From contig CAYPXY010000006.1 of the NCBI GenBank assembly GCA_964414815.1, forward strand, positions 86,316 through 150,315: 64,000 nucleotides of DNA, in the 5' to 3' direction. The DNA comes from Mariniblastus sp964414815. GTDB lineage: Bacteria > Planctomycetota > Planctomycetia > Pirellulales > Pirellulaceae. Shown piece after piece: positions 34,392 to 43,220 of the stretch. A program made the position numbers and the translations under genes. Position 1 is the first letter of the stretch. Every line of letters starts with the position of its first letter. The notes under the pieces were generated by a model. The model saw only the letters and a list, made by a program, of their open reading frames with translations, was not told the DNA's origin and ran no database searches.

Positions 34392-35869
34392 AACCAATGC
34401 TGAGCCTTGATCTTCAAGTACTGATTGACCATCGTTGCGGTGAGCTGCTCGGGAAACACGTCGAGTGCAAGAACACCTTGATGCTGAAGGTCGCGGATGG
34501 CCTGTTGACGCCAGTTCAGGATTTCCACCGCTGCCGACGCCTGATACAGCGAGTCCAGATTCGAGACATCCATCGAATCGACCGATGAAAAAATCGAATG
34601 GTCTCGCAGAAAGACTCCCAGCGGCAGATGATGCCCCGCCACATTGCCCAGATATTGCCGAACCTGTTGGGCATTGATTTCGTCAATCACATTTGTAATC
34701 AGCACAACCAGCGATCGCTTGCGGCACTTCGTTCGCAAATACAGGAACGCTTCATCGTACCGCGATTCGACGTACTCGGGCTGCTGATCAAAGGATGCGT
34801 GCAGCAATCGATTGATGTGCTGGACACCGGGTTTGACAGGCGTAAAGTTGTGAATGCGATCGCTGAAGCTGATCATCCCGACATTGTCGCCCTGCCTGAG
34901 CGCCACATACGAGAGCATCAACATGGCGTTGAGCGAATAATCCAGCAACGTTTTGTCACCATGCGTCCCGGTCATCATCCGGCCGCAATCGACTAGAAAA
35001 ATCACTCGCTGGCTTTGGTTTGCCTGAAAATCCCGAACCGTCAACTTTCGCCGCCGAGCGGTGGTACGCCAATCAATATGCTTGTAGTTGTCGTCCTGAG
35101 TATAGTCGCGCAAACGCTCAAATTCGTTGTCCTGTCCGATCTTACGGGTCCGCCGCAGCCCCATCAGCGAAAGCCGATTCGATTTGGCCAGCAGATCGTA
35201 TTCGGAAATCTGTTTCATGTCGGGATAAACGTTGACCGTGGTAGGGCAGGTCAGTTGCCGATACGCGTGCCAGAGTCCCAGCGGACTACTGAGCCGAACA
35301 TGAACTCCCTCCAGATCAATCCGCCCCCGCTCGCCGGGCGTGCATTCGTATTTGAACCGCAGCCGGGACTGTGGCACAATCGTGGAGGTAATTTCGGGAG
35401 GATCGACTTCAACGGTGTCCGGAAAATCATCCCGAACGGTCAACGTGCAAGATCGCTGGCCCGTATTGGCGATTTCGATTTCACCGTGCAATGGTTTTCC
35501 CAATGAAGCTACCTTGGCGATATGTCGCGTCACCACCAGGCTGCTTTTCCGAAAAAGCAATATCCCCCAATCGACCCCCAGTAAAATCAGAATCAACCCA
35601 TCAAGCACCGCAATGGTCCATCCAATCAACGGCGACAATGCATTGGTCACACTTCGCGCTGTCGATTCCGAATAGGCAAACGTCAGCATGGGAACGAGCA
35701 ACCATCCGATGGACAGCAGCAGCGGCACCAACACCAACCCCAACGCTCGCCGCGTGGGATAGACCTTGGCAACACCCGCCACCAACAACAGCGGAACCGC
35801 CATTACCAGTATCAGCAGTACCGGCCGAGCCGTGAAAGCTTCAATCAGGTTGTCAAAGGCTGAAAACAC
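34388..35869 (-). CDS. DUF58 domain protein (vWA-like), MoxR partner
   Basis: The 493-residue protein has three N-terminal hydrophobic segments (LLILVMAVPLLLVAGV, LGLVLVPLLLSIGWLLVP, LIGWTIAVLDGLILILLGV), a beta-rich middle part (HGEIEIANTGQRSCTLTVRD), then the DUF58 signature RDYTQDDNYKHIDWRTTAR. A vWA-like domain follows (VIFLVDCGRMMTG) with a degenerate MIDAS: Cys-Gly instead of the Ser-x-Ser. DUF58 proteins occur with MoxR ATPases and are thought to be the substrates or effectors of these chaperones. It follows MoxR with a gap of six bases. Localisation is the inner membrane. Confidence 0.88.
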   Translation of the reverse strand: MFSAFDNLIEAFTARPVLLILVMAVPLLLVAGVAKVYPTRRALGLVLVPLLLSIGWLLVPMLTFAYSESTARSVTNALSPLIGWTIAVLDGLILILLGVDWGILLFRKSSLVVTRHIAKVASLGKPLHGEIEIANTGQRSCTLTVRDDFPDTVEVDPPEITSTIVPQSRLRFKYECTPGERGRIDLEGVHVRLSSPLGLWHAYRQLTCPTTVNVYPDMKQISEYDLLAKSNRLSLMGLRRTRKIGQDNEFERLRDYTQDDNYKHIDWRTTARRRKLTVRDFQANQSQRVIFLVDCGRMMTGTHGDKTLLDYSLNAMLMLSYVALRQGDNVGMISFSDRIHNFTPVKPGVQHINRLLHASFDQQPEYVESRYDEAFLYLRTKCRKRSLVVLITNVIDEINAQQVRQYLGNVAGHHLPLGVFLRDHSIFSSVDSMDVSNLDSLYQASAAVEILNWRQQAIRDLQHQGVLALDVFPEQLTATMVNQYLKIKAQHWL

Positions 35870-35875
35870 TTCTGA

Positions 35876-36829
35876 CTACCTCGGTACTTCAATCGTGCGA
35901 ATCAATGCGATCAGTTGTTGATCGGCGGTCTGGCCTTCGACTTCGGCTTCGGCGGTCAGGATGACTCGATGGCGGAGCGCTGGCAGGGCAATGCCCACCA
36001 CATCGTCGGGAACCGCAAAGTCCCTTCCTGAAAATGCCGCAAGCGTTCTGGCCGCCTGCATCAAACCGATTCCGGCTCGAGGTGAAGCTCCCATATAGAA
36101 CTGCGGCCATGTTCGGGTTGCGCGAACGATTTTGTTAATGTAATCCACCAGCGAAGGATCGACACGAACCTGTGCCGTCTCGCGAGTCGTTTGCAAGATT
36201 TCGGCCGGGTTGGTCACTTGCCCAAGCTCACCCAACATGTCGGAAACTTGGTCCTGGCCGCCGTGCAGATTCAAAATCGCGGCCTCCTGCTCTGCGGATG
36301 GATAATCGACCTTGAGCTTGAACATGAAACGATCGAGTTGGGCTTCAGGCAAATTATACGTTCCTTCGGACTCAATCGGATTTTGGGTGGCCATCACCAG
36401 GAACGGCAAATCGAGTGGATGAGTTTTTCCGTCGACCGTCACCCGTTTCTCCTGCATGATTTCCAGCAACGCCGCGTGCGTTTTCGCAGGTGCCCGGTTG
36501 ATTTCGTCGGCCAGCAGCAACTGGGTAAAAACGGGACCTGGACGAAACTCGAAATCCTGCGACTTCATATTGAAAATGGGTGCGCCGGTGATGTCCGAAG
36601 GCATCAAGTCGGCGGTAAACTGAATCCGCCCGAACTGACAACCCAGAACTTTACCGAGTGCCCTGACGAAAAGTGTTTTGCCCAGTCCCGGCACACTTTC
36701 AATCAGCACATGTCCGCCCGAAAAAAGCGCGACCAGACTACCGGTCAGCAGGTCTTTCTGCCCAACAAAAATCTTTTCGACTTCGTTCGTGATGCGCCGA
36801 TAGAGTTGCTGAGCAGGAGTGGTAGTCAT
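35876..36829 (-). CDS. MoxR-family AAA+ ATPase
   Basis: The 317-residue protein contains Walker A in ESVPGLGKT, Walker B in LLLADEINRAPAKTHAALLE, sensor 1 in VMATQNPIESEGTYNLPEA, the Arg finger segment QLDRFMFK and the C-terminal lid with GASPRAGIGLMQAAR. This is a standard MoxR. It probably remodels the DUF58/DUF4350/DUF4129 membrane proteins encoded around it. A heptamer array fills the 32 bases between this start and the stop of the DUF4350 gene. Confidence 0.94.
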   Translation of the reverse strand: MTTTPAQQLYRRITNEVEKIFVGQKDLLTGSLVALFSGGHVLIESVPGLGKTLFVRALGKVLGCQFGRIQFTADLMPSDITGAPIFNMKSQDFEFRPGPVFTQLLLADEINRAPAKTHAALLEIMQEKRVTVDGKTHPLDLPFLVMATQNPIESEGTYNLPEAQLDRFMFKLKVDYPSAEQEAAILNLHGGQDQVSDMLGELGQVTNPAEILQTTRETAQVRVDPSLVDYINKIVRATRTWPQFYMGASPRAGIGLMQAARTLAAFSGRDFAVPDDVVGIALPALRHRVILTAEAEVEGQTADQQLIALIRTIEVPR

Positions 36830-36835
36830 TTTGTT

Positions 36836-36863
36836 GTCAGTGGTCAGTGGTCAGTTGTTGGTT
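36836..36863. repeat. Heptanucleotide array (GTCAGTG), four units
   Basis: GTCAGTG, GTCAGTG, GTCAGTT and GTTGGTT follow one another from 36836 to 36863. The array fills the intercistronic gap between the DUF4350 stop and the moxR start. Confidence 0.88.
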
Positions 36864-38061
36864 AATTCGACTCTCGGTACTTCCGGATTTTTGCTTCGGC
36901 TTCTTCACGCGACTCGCAGCGCTGTAGCAGTTTTCCCATTGCAACGATGTGACTTCGGAACGAAGTCGTCGAAACCTGGCGATGGAATGACTCTTCGGAT
37001 CGCTCGTCGAAACTTTGCTTGACCCGAAAACGCCTGGCTCTTCCGAAAACAGGAAACAACGCGAAGCACAACATGATGCCCCAAAATAAAATATGCGGTA
37101 CTACATATCGGAGGGGGCGCTGGGAAATCCATGACCAGGGGTGATGCTGTACTTCCGATTCCCGGATTCGTAGTCCCCACTGGCCGCTTTCGAGAAACGC
37201 GACAGGACTACTGGTATCGCACATGGTAATCAATTCCTCGGCGAGTTGAACATGTCCCGAATCGGTCAGCGAATAGTTCAGCAAAAACGAAGCATTCGAA
37301 ACCACGATCACGTGATTATTACCGTAGCCATAATCGCCCTGTGGAGTCTGCCAGGCATACTCGCCCAGCGGAATCTGCCAGGCAAACAACCTATCATCGG
37401 CATACAACAAGTGATTCTCCGGATCATCACCCTCGGAATCTTCGGGAGGAACGAGGACGGTCCCGATATCAAGCTCACACTCCTCCAGTCCTGTCTCTTC
37501 AGCCAACCAGCCAGTAACCCTTGAGCTTGTCCCGCGGTTGATACGCTGGGTCAAAAACCATCGGCACTGATCGGACTGCATGACGGTCCACAGAAAATTT
37601 CGGTTCTGATACGTTTGGCGGCGAGTCCGAGCTTCGGCAATTTGCCGCAGCAATTCTTCCGGTGGATCGGCATCACCACGGTTGCGAACTCGTTCCAGGT
37701 AGTCCAGTTCTGCGGTATAGCTGCGACCAACGTAGATCAGCGTTCTCGAATAGCCGTTGGTGGCCCATTCTTCGAGCGCATCGATCACTGTTTCTTCCGG
37801 AGCCGCCGCGCTGTCGGGAAACCAAACGATCGTTTCGTACTTCTCCAACCGCGGATTGATCTCGGTAAAGCGATTGACCTGGGCGCCGGCTTGGCGAAAC
37901 ATCTCGGCAAACAGCCGCGTACCATTCAAGCTGGCCGTTCGACCAGAACTTTGAAGCTGACCGTATTCTGTATTCAGCTCTTCCCTGGAAGAACAGCCCG
38001 TCGACAAGACGAGTGCCAGACAAACGTGGCCGAGTGATACAAATAATAAACGCCCCATCAA
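36862..38061 (-). CDS. DUF4350-type lipoprotein/membrane protein of the MoxR operon
   Basis: The 399-residue product has a signal with lipobox-like LVLSTGCSS. The main domain is a Rossmann-like alpha-beta fold: SLNGTRLFAEMFRQAGAQV and ETIVWFPDSAAAPEETVIDALEEW match the DUF4350 pattern found in MoxR/DUF58/DUF4129 operons. HVIVVSNASFLLNYSL continues the fold. A C-terminal TM (VVPHILFWGIMLCFALFPVF) is followed by a basic tail. The ATG overlaps the DUF4129 stop (38058-38061). Confidence 0.78.
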   Translation of the reverse strand: MMGRLLFVSLGHVCLALVLSTGCSSREELNTEYGQLQSSGRTASLNGTRLFAEMFRQAGAQVNRFTEINPRLEKYETIVWFPDSAAAPEETVIDALEEWATNGYSRTLIYVGRSYTAELDYLERVRNRGDADPPEELLRQIAEARTRRQTYQNRNFLWTVMQSDQCRWFLTQRINRGTSSRVTGWLAEETGLEECELDIGTVLVPPEDSEGDDPENHLLYADDRLFAWQIPLGEYAWQTPQGDYGYGNNHVIVVSNASFLLNYSLTDSGHVQLAEELITMCDTSSPVAFLESGQWGLRIRESEVQHHPWSWISQRPLRYVVPHILFWGIMLCFALFPVFGRARRFRVKQSFDERSEESFHRQVSTTSFRSHIVAMGKLLQRCESREEAEAKIRKYRESN

Positions 38062-38816
38062 GCAGCCCCTCCCGCCTGGCTCGCCATTCCTTTTCGGATT
38101 TCCTCTTCAAAACCTGGATAGCGATTCCATACCGATTCAAAATCGGCCTTGGAGATTTCGTGGTCTCCGAAAAAAACCAATTCGAACGCCTCCATCACGT
38201 TTCCAAAATAACCCGCCAGCGAGGCTTTGCGCGCCAAGTCTCCCAAATACTGGCCATTGGTGCGCCCTTTTCGCAAGCGAATGATGCTGGACTGATCGAG
38301 CGTCACCAGCACGTGGCTGTACAGGTAGATGGTGGCTTTACGATAGTCACCGGCCCGATAGGCTTGTCCCGCCGCCGCCAGAAAATCGCCCGAAGTATCT
38401 ACTTGAAACGGTAGATGCTCAATGCTGTCCGTCAAGCTGCGTCGAGACGCACCGCTTGCCGTTTTTCGCTTGTTGGCTTCCAGTCGCAGATAGGCCCAAA
38501 CCAGAAGCCCGATGATGCACACCAGCAGCAATCCAACAACAATCCAGAACGCCCAGTTGAACGTCTGGTCAATCTCCATGGGTTTGAGCGTGAGTTCGGT
38601 TTCGGACGCTTCATGAGCCCAAACCGATTCTCGATCTCCCGCTCGGGATTTCGGACGTTCACCCAGCGGAACCGGACGCACGTCGTTGGATTCGGCTTCA
38701 TACCACGGGAACGCACGCGACGACAACATCTGCTTGACGGCATCGTCCGTATTGAGTTCCGAAATCATCAGCAGTCCGCCGATAACGCTGGCCAGCAACA
38801 TGATGGATCCGTTCAA
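38058..38816 (-). CDS. DUF4129 domain membrane protein
   Basis: The 252-residue protein has an N-terminal hydrophobic signal (IMLLASVIGGLLMISEL), a periplasmic stretch, and a central TM (FNWAFWIVVGLLLVCIIGLLVWAYL). The C-terminal cytoplasmic part is DUF4129: FLAAAGQAYRAGDYRKATIYLYSH in two pieces, then RLRKGRTNGQYLGDLARK and FELVFFGDHEISKADFESVW. DUF4129 is commonly found with transglutaminase or MoxR systems. It overlaps its neighbours on both sides by four bases, so the train is translated in a coupled manner. Confidence 0.82.
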   Translation of the reverse strand: MNGSIMLLASVIGGLLMISELNTDDAVKQMLSSRAFPWYEAESNDVRPVPLGERPKSRAGDRESVWAHEASETELTLKPMEIDQTFNWAFWIVVGLLLVCIIGLLVWAYLRLEANKRKTASGASRRSLTDSIEHLPFQVDTSGDFLAAAGQAYRAGDYRKATIYLYSHVLVTLDQSSIIRLRKGRTNGQYLGDLARKASLAGYFGNVMEAFELVFFGDHEISKADFESVWNRYPGFEEEIRKGMASQAGGAA

Positions 38817-39697
38817 TGACTTTCTCCTTCAGCCAGACGATGACCTTCCGCCCGCATCACCAGCTCAACCGCCCAGCCTTCCTGCTTGATTCGTGTATCG
38901 ATGTACGACAGGAATCGCACCACCGCAGCGAATCCTGCAACCAACCACAAGGTAACCACCCAATAGATGGTTTTGAGAGGAAAGGCGATGGTTGGCTGAA
39001 GAGCAAACGCGGAGTCGATCAGCAGAAACATCGAGTAGAGGGTAAAAAACAGCAGTGGATAGAACAGGCAAGTAACGCCAAATCGGGACAGCAACAAACC
39101 ACCGCCATGTAAATGGGATGATCGCTGGGCCAAACTGATTTGATCACTTCGAGTGGCCCGCACGGGGGGGCGCTCGAGCAACACCAATTCGGTGGCGAAC
39201 GGGCGAACCGAGCGCACCATCAAATTGACGAGTAGCAGAAAAATAATCCCCAAGTTAATCAACACCCGAAGTTCATCGTCCGGCGACCAGCTTAGCCAAA
39301 CCAGCAGAAGGATGGGGAATACGCAACGATAGACGCCATGCAACCGCCAGTAAATGGGTGGCTTCCAGAACGACTCGTGAATCAACTTCTTCAGCGGAAA
39401 ACGTTGGATAAACATCGCCTGCCCAAGGTAGTACGTGATTGACGAAGTGCCCACCTGAGCCTGACTGACGACCAGCACCAACATCATCCAGTAATAGTTT
39501 GGCACGCTGTCCGGCATGGACGATGGATTGGCGGCTCGACCTATCAGGATCCAGTCGATGACGATCCACGGGAGTGCATTGACCGCCAACAACACGATCA
39601 ACTTTGAGAAATGTTGCCGGACCACCTGCAGTGACAAGTCCATGATTTCCAGCATGCCCCGTTCGCGAATGGCGATGAACGTCTGATCCAGATTCAT
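38813..39697 (-). CDS. Multi-pass membrane protein of the MoxR operon
   Basis: From ATG 39697 (294 residues) the gene overlaps the SpoIIM-like stop as ATGA and has GGAGA upstream; the longer frame to 39868 would run deep into that gene and is rejected. Hydrophobic segments include LIVLLAVNALPWIVIDWILIG, NYYWMMLVLVVSQAQVG, WRLHGVYRCVFPILLLVWLSW, LINLGIIFLLLVNLMV, FGVTCLFYPLLFFTLYSMFLL and IYWVVTLWLVAGFAAVV. I do not recognise a named family; by position it corresponds to the membrane protein of unknown function often found between SpoIIM and DUF4129 genes. Confidence 0.7.
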   Translation of the reverse strand: MNLDQTFIAIRERGMLEIMDLSLQVVRQHFSKLIVLLAVNALPWIVIDWILIGRAANPSSMPDSVPNYYWMMLVLVVSQAQVGTSSITYYLGQAMFIQRFPLKKLIHESFWKPPIYWRLHGVYRCVFPILLLVWLSWSPDDELRVLINLGIIFLLLVNLMVRSVRPFATELVLLERPPVRATRSDQISLAQRSSHLHGGGLLLSRFGVTCLFYPLLFFTLYSMFLLIDSAFALQPTIAFPLKTIYWVVTLWLVAGFAAVVRFLSYIDTRIKQEGWAVELVMRAEGHRLAEGESH

Positions 39698-40701
39698 GAC
39701 GTGTCTCCTGCCCGATGTGCAGACGCCGCATCGCGTGGAAATCCCAGTACCACGAAATAGAAGACCAGAACCGCGCTCGACGTCCACGCGATCCCGCCCT
39801 TGATCCACCACGGAAGAAAGCGATCCGTCATGGGAGAGATAAATCCCTCGATGATCGCCGCCAAACAAAACAGCACGACCGCCGTCATCGCAATCGGCAG
39901 CGACTCACGTGCGGCTTTCATCAGCGAATCGGCTCGATGTAACCCTTGCGTGTTCAACCATCCCAAGCCAATTCGCAGACCCGCTCCAGCGGCCAGCACA
40001 ATGGCGGTCAGTTCAAACGGGCCGTGCGCCGTGACAAAGTTTCTGAAATTCATTCCGGCCGCTCCCATTTCGGGGCGAAGCATGTAGCCAAAAATCGCGC
40101 CTAATATAACGGCATTGAAGGACAGCGTCATCATGCCGGGGATGATCAACAACATCATTACAAAGCAGGTTAAACCGATCGAGGCATTGTGCCGAATGTA
40201 GTGGCCCGCCATCACGGCATTTTCGGAGGGCGACCGGTCATTGAAGTTGGAATACATCGATTCGACTTCCTGTAGTGTGTCTGCTCCGGCGACGGCTTCC
40301 GCGAAGCCCGGCCAGATCTGATTGTCGTACGACAGAAATGCTGCCACCAGAAACAGCCCCCAAAAGATCGCCGTACACAACAGCACACTGGAGTCATTGA
40401 AAATGCGTTTGGGCGTATCGACCAGAACGATCTTCACCCAGGCCCGCCATTGGAACTGACGCGTCCGATACAACTGATTGTGAGCCTTGGAGACCAGCCC
40501 ATGCAGGTACTCCACCGTCGCCGGAGGAAGCTGATACGATTCCGCGAGTGCCAGATCGGCGCACGCCGAGCGATACAGGCTCGCAAACCGAGTCATGTCA
40601 GTCGCCGACATACGACGCCGGCTCGTCCGGATGGCGGTACTGAGCCGCTCCAGTTCTGCCCACTGGGGTCGTCGCTGTTCAAGTAGTTTGGCGATGTTCA
40701 T
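39694..40701 (-). CDS. SpoIIM-like (stage II sporulation protein M/DUF95) membrane protein
   Basis: The 335-residue protein starts with a helical cytoplasmic domain (ARL-type: FASLYRSACADLALAESYQL, LHGLVSKAHNQLYR). The membrane part contains VLLCTAIFWGLFLVAAFLSY, AGHYIRHNASIGLTCFVMML, NAVILGAIFGYMLRPE and FVTAHGPFELTAIVLAAGAG. The last two are the conserved core of the SpoIIM/DUF95 family (N-x-x-x-x-x-GP-E pattern). Outside sporulators this family accompanies RDD and MoxR genes. It overlaps RDD by 23 bases at its start. Confidence 0.85.
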   Translation of the reverse strand: MNIAKLLEQRRPQWAELERLSTAIRTSRRRMSATDMTRFASLYRSACADLALAESYQLPPATVEYLHGLVSKAHNQLYRTRQFQWRAWVKIVLVDTPKRIFNDSSVLLCTAIFWGLFLVAAFLSYDNQIWPGFAEAVAGADTLQEVESMYSNFNDRSPSENAVMAGHYIRHNASIGLTCFVMMLLIIPGMMTLSFNAVILGAIFGYMLRPEMGAAGMNFRNFVTAHGPFELTAIVLAAGAGLRIGLGWLNTQGLHRADSLMKAARESLPIAMTAVVLFCLAAIIEGFISPMTDRFLPWWIKGGIAWTSSAVLVFYFVVLGFPRDAASAHRAGDTS

Positions 40702-41710
40702 GCGTCAGTGTAAATATTTTGTAATATAATGCACACAAAAACAAGTCGTAATGCGTGTCCTTTTGCAACTGAAACTGTTCGAGCAGCGGTTCGGCAACGT
40801 GTTTGGCAATCTCATTGGCTCGCTGGGGCATCAGTGTAGTTCGTCGTCCCACAAAGCTGGCAATCGCCTTGGTCAGTCTGGCCGACGGAACAAAGTTCGC
40901 TGGAATCAACTCGGCCAACTGCGGAATCCTTGGATCTTGAAACGAATCGAGTCCCGGCGGAGAAAACCCTGACTCGTTGACCACGACGGTTCCCGCCACG
41001 AGATCACCGATTCGCTGAAAGCGGCTGCTGATCGAGATCACAATCAATCCGAACAGGAACGTCGGCAACGCGAATTGGCCCATCGGAAAATCGTCGTTTG
41101 TACCGGCACCCAACAAGATCGCCAGGGAAATAAACGGTGAGCTATCAAGCAGGCTGAAGAAATTTCGCAGCGTTGCTTGAACGCCATCGATGGAATGCCC
41201 CGAGACCGCCAGCACGCGCATCCCCGTCCATCGCTTTCCCAGCGTCTGGCCGTTGAACCAGGTTTCCATCAGCGCCCCGTAAAACCAATAGACGATGAAA
41301 TAGAAAACCATCAACATGCCCACCAGCATGCCTCCCAACAGTTCGGCAAGTGAATTCCAACCCATGGATCGGATGAAGGGATCGATCACATTGGCAAATA
41401 GCAGGTAGGTCACGAACGCAAAGACAAGATATCCACTGACCGTCATCATGACATCGAGCAAGTACGCTCCGGCCCGGCGAAACGGACCAACGACCTGATA
41501 CTCAAACGAGATATTTTCTGGCGTCGTCACGCGAATCGTATTGTCCAGCACGACATGAGCCTGAGATCGACGGCGAACGGACATCGATCGGTTCTGGCCC
41601 TCGGGGCGTTGGGCTGGAGAAACAAGCGACGAACCGTCTGCCTTCGCTGCGGCGCGATCGTAATCCGGTATCGCGAGTAGGGGAGTGTTTGAGACGGGTT
41701 CGTCGGACAT
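40679..41710 (-). CDS. RDD family membrane protein
   Basis: The ATG at 41710 is chosen because the in-frame upstream start at 41755 would overlap the aminotransferase gene. After a disordered N-terminus of about 70 residues, the RDD domain begins with FRRAGAYLLDVMMTVSGYLV, then FYFIVYWFYGALMETWFNGQTLGKRWTGMRV, and QRIGDLVAGTVVV, which are the three conserved RDD blocks; the first has the R-x(5)-D spacing. A C-terminal helical region of about 100 residues follows. RDD proteins are inner-membrane proteins; some have been linked to Na+/H+ antiport. It is the first gene of the minus-strand train that runs to 33576. Confidence 0.85.
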   Translation of the reverse strand: MSDEPVSNTPLLAIPDYDRAAAKADGSSLVSPAQRPEGQNRSMSVRRRSQAHVVLDNTIRVTTPENISFEYQVVGPFRRAGAYLLDVMMTVSGYLVFAFVTYLLFANVIDPFIRSMGWNSLAELLGGMLVGMLMVFYFIVYWFYGALMETWFNGQTLGKRWTGMRVLAVSGHSIDGVQATLRNFFSLLDSSPFISLAILLGAGTNDDFPMGQFALPTFLFGLIVISISSRFQRIGDLVAGTVVVNESGFSPPGLDSFQDPRIPQLAELIPANFVPSARLTKAIASFVGRRTTLMPQRANEIAKHVAEPLLEQFQLQKDTHYDLFLCALYYKIFTLTHEHRQTT

Positions 41711-41717
41711 GCGAGCG

Positions 41718-42914
41718 CTACTTTTTGCCGGGATAGGCTGCCAGACCGGCGGCAAGACATTCCATCGCGGCGGTCAGATCGTCACTTTTGAGTACATAGG
41801 CAATGCGAACTTCATCGCAACCTGAACCGGGCGTCGAATAGAATCCACTGCCCGGAGCCATCATCACGGTTGCCCCGTTGCGTGAAAACGCTTCGAGCAT
41901 CCACTGACAGAAATGATCCGAGTCCTTCACGGGCAACCGCACCATGGAGTAAAAAGCTCCGTCGACCGTCGGACATAGTACGCCCTCCATTTGATCGAGC
42001 GCGGACTTCAGGATGTCTCTGCGATGCTTGTACTCGCTGGCAACGGACTGATAATAATCGGGACCCAACCGATAAACGGCTGCGGCACCAAGCTGGCCCA
42101 GTGTCGGCGGCGACAATCGAGCTTGCCCCATACGAAGGGCCGCATTCATCACCTGCGGATTGCGGGACACCATGCAGCCGATTCGCGCTCCACAAGCCGA
42201 AAACCGTTTCGAAATCGAATCGAGTACAATGACATGCTCTTGGATTCCGGTCAGTGCCAGCGCCGAAAAAGAAGGTTCGGAGCCGTAGTTGAATTCCCGG
42301 TAGACTTCATCGGAGATCAAAAACAAACCGTGTTTTTTTACGATGGATCCCAGTTTTTCCAGTGCCGCGCGAGGATACAGGACACCCGTTGGATTACCGG
42401 GATTACAAATCATGATCGCCTTGGTCCGCGGCGTGATCTTATCTTCAAACGCTTCAATGTCCGGCAGCGCAAAATCATTTTCGATAGACGTGGGGACGGG
42501 CACGATCTTGCCGCTGTTGCCGATCGCGAACGAAAGATAGTTCGCATAAAACGGCTCGGGCACAATGACTTCATCGCCTGGATCAAGAATGGCCGCAAAG
42601 GTAAACATGAGCGCTTCGGAGGCCCCGTTGGTCACCAGTACATCATTCAAGCTGATGGGAAGCTGCCAACGCCCGTAGTACTCGACAATGCGTTCTCGCA
42701 GCAACTCGATCCCCGCAGAATGGCTGTATTCGAGTACCGGAATATCGGCCTCGCGAATGGCTTGCATGAACGCCGGTGGCGTTTCGATGTCGGGCTGCCC
42801 GATGTTTAAGTGGTAGACTTTGGTTCCCTTCTTTTTGGCTTGATCAGCAAAGGGAACCAGCTTACGGATCGGCGAAGCGGGTAGGTCATGGGCACGTTGG
42901 GAAAGCTGGAGCAT
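41718..42914 (-). CDS. Class I/II pyridoxal-phosphate aminotransferase
   Basis: The 398-residue protein shows the fold-type I elements in order: NIGQPDIETP, the GASEALMFTFAAIL cofactor-phosphate segment, NPGNPTG at residues 171-177, LISDEVYREF with the Asp that contacts the pyridine nitrogen, and the Schiff-base Lys236 in DSISKRFSACGARIG. The conserved carboxylate-binding Arg is in DEVRIAYVL near the end. It resembles aspartate/alanine-type aminotransferases of the AspC/YfdZ group; the exact amino donor cannot be told from sequence. It lies seven bases upstream of the RDD start and may share its transcript. Confidence 0.9.
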   Translation of the reverse strand: MLQLSQRAHDLPASPIRKLVPFADQAKKKGTKVYHLNIGQPDIETPPAFMQAIREADIPVLEYSHSAGIELLRERIVEYYGRWQLPISLNDVLVTNGASEALMFTFAAILDPGDEVIVPEPFYANYLSFAIGNSGKIVPVPTSIENDFALPDIEAFEDKITPRTKAIMICNPGNPTGVLYPRAALEKLGSIVKKHGLFLISDEVYREFNYGSEPSFSALALTGIQEHVIVLDSISKRFSACGARIGCMVSRNPQVMNAALRMGQARLSPPTLGQLGAAAVYRLGPDYYQSVASEYKHRRDILKSALDQMEGVLCPTVDGAFYSMVRLPVKDSDHFCQWMLEAFSRNGATVMMAPGSGFYSTPGSGCDEVRIAYVLKSDDLTAAMECLAAGLAAYPGKK

Positions 42915-42945
42915 GGCTGGCAGGCGGATGAGATTCCGAGGTTAA

Positions 42946-43057
42946 GGCGACCGGCAGATAAAAACGTACCCTAGTGTAGGCGAGTCGCTCCGCGACTGGC
43001 AACCCAGCATCTGGGAAACACAATACTGCTTGGGTAAACTTTTATCTGCCGGTCGCC
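42946..43057 (+). mobile_element. 112-bp palindromic MITE-like element, copy 1
   Basis: The ends are GGCGACCGGCAGATAAAA and its inverted copy, with pairing that continues into TACCC/GGGTA. Internally there is the GCGAGTCGC-TCC-GCGACTGGC hairpin (one mismatch here) and a small CCCAG-CAT-CTGGG hairpin. TAA flanks both sides as an apparent 3-bp target duplication. There is no open reading frame. It lies between the aminotransferase and the cyclophilin gene. Confidence 0.88.
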
Positions 43058-43220
43058 TAATGGATCGTGATAGCAGCCAACGGTCCGTTGGATGCTTACA
43101 TTTCTTGGGGGTTGTGTTATAACATAGGTGGTAAGATTATCCAATCTGCTGCTTTTGCTTCGTTTGTTTTTCCGTTTTCTCCCTATTCTGTCTTCACCGC
43201 ATTCTATCAGGACTGAAACT

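Noticed and set aside
39698..39868. Longer N-terminus of the membrane protein at 38813-39697
   Set aside because: It lies inside the SpoIIM-like gene; the ATGA overlap and upstream GGAGA support 39697.
42946..43057. The palindromic element considered as a riboswitch or attachment site
   Set aside because: Five near-identical copies in both orientations with matching 3-base flanks point to a mobile repeat, not a gene-specific regulator.
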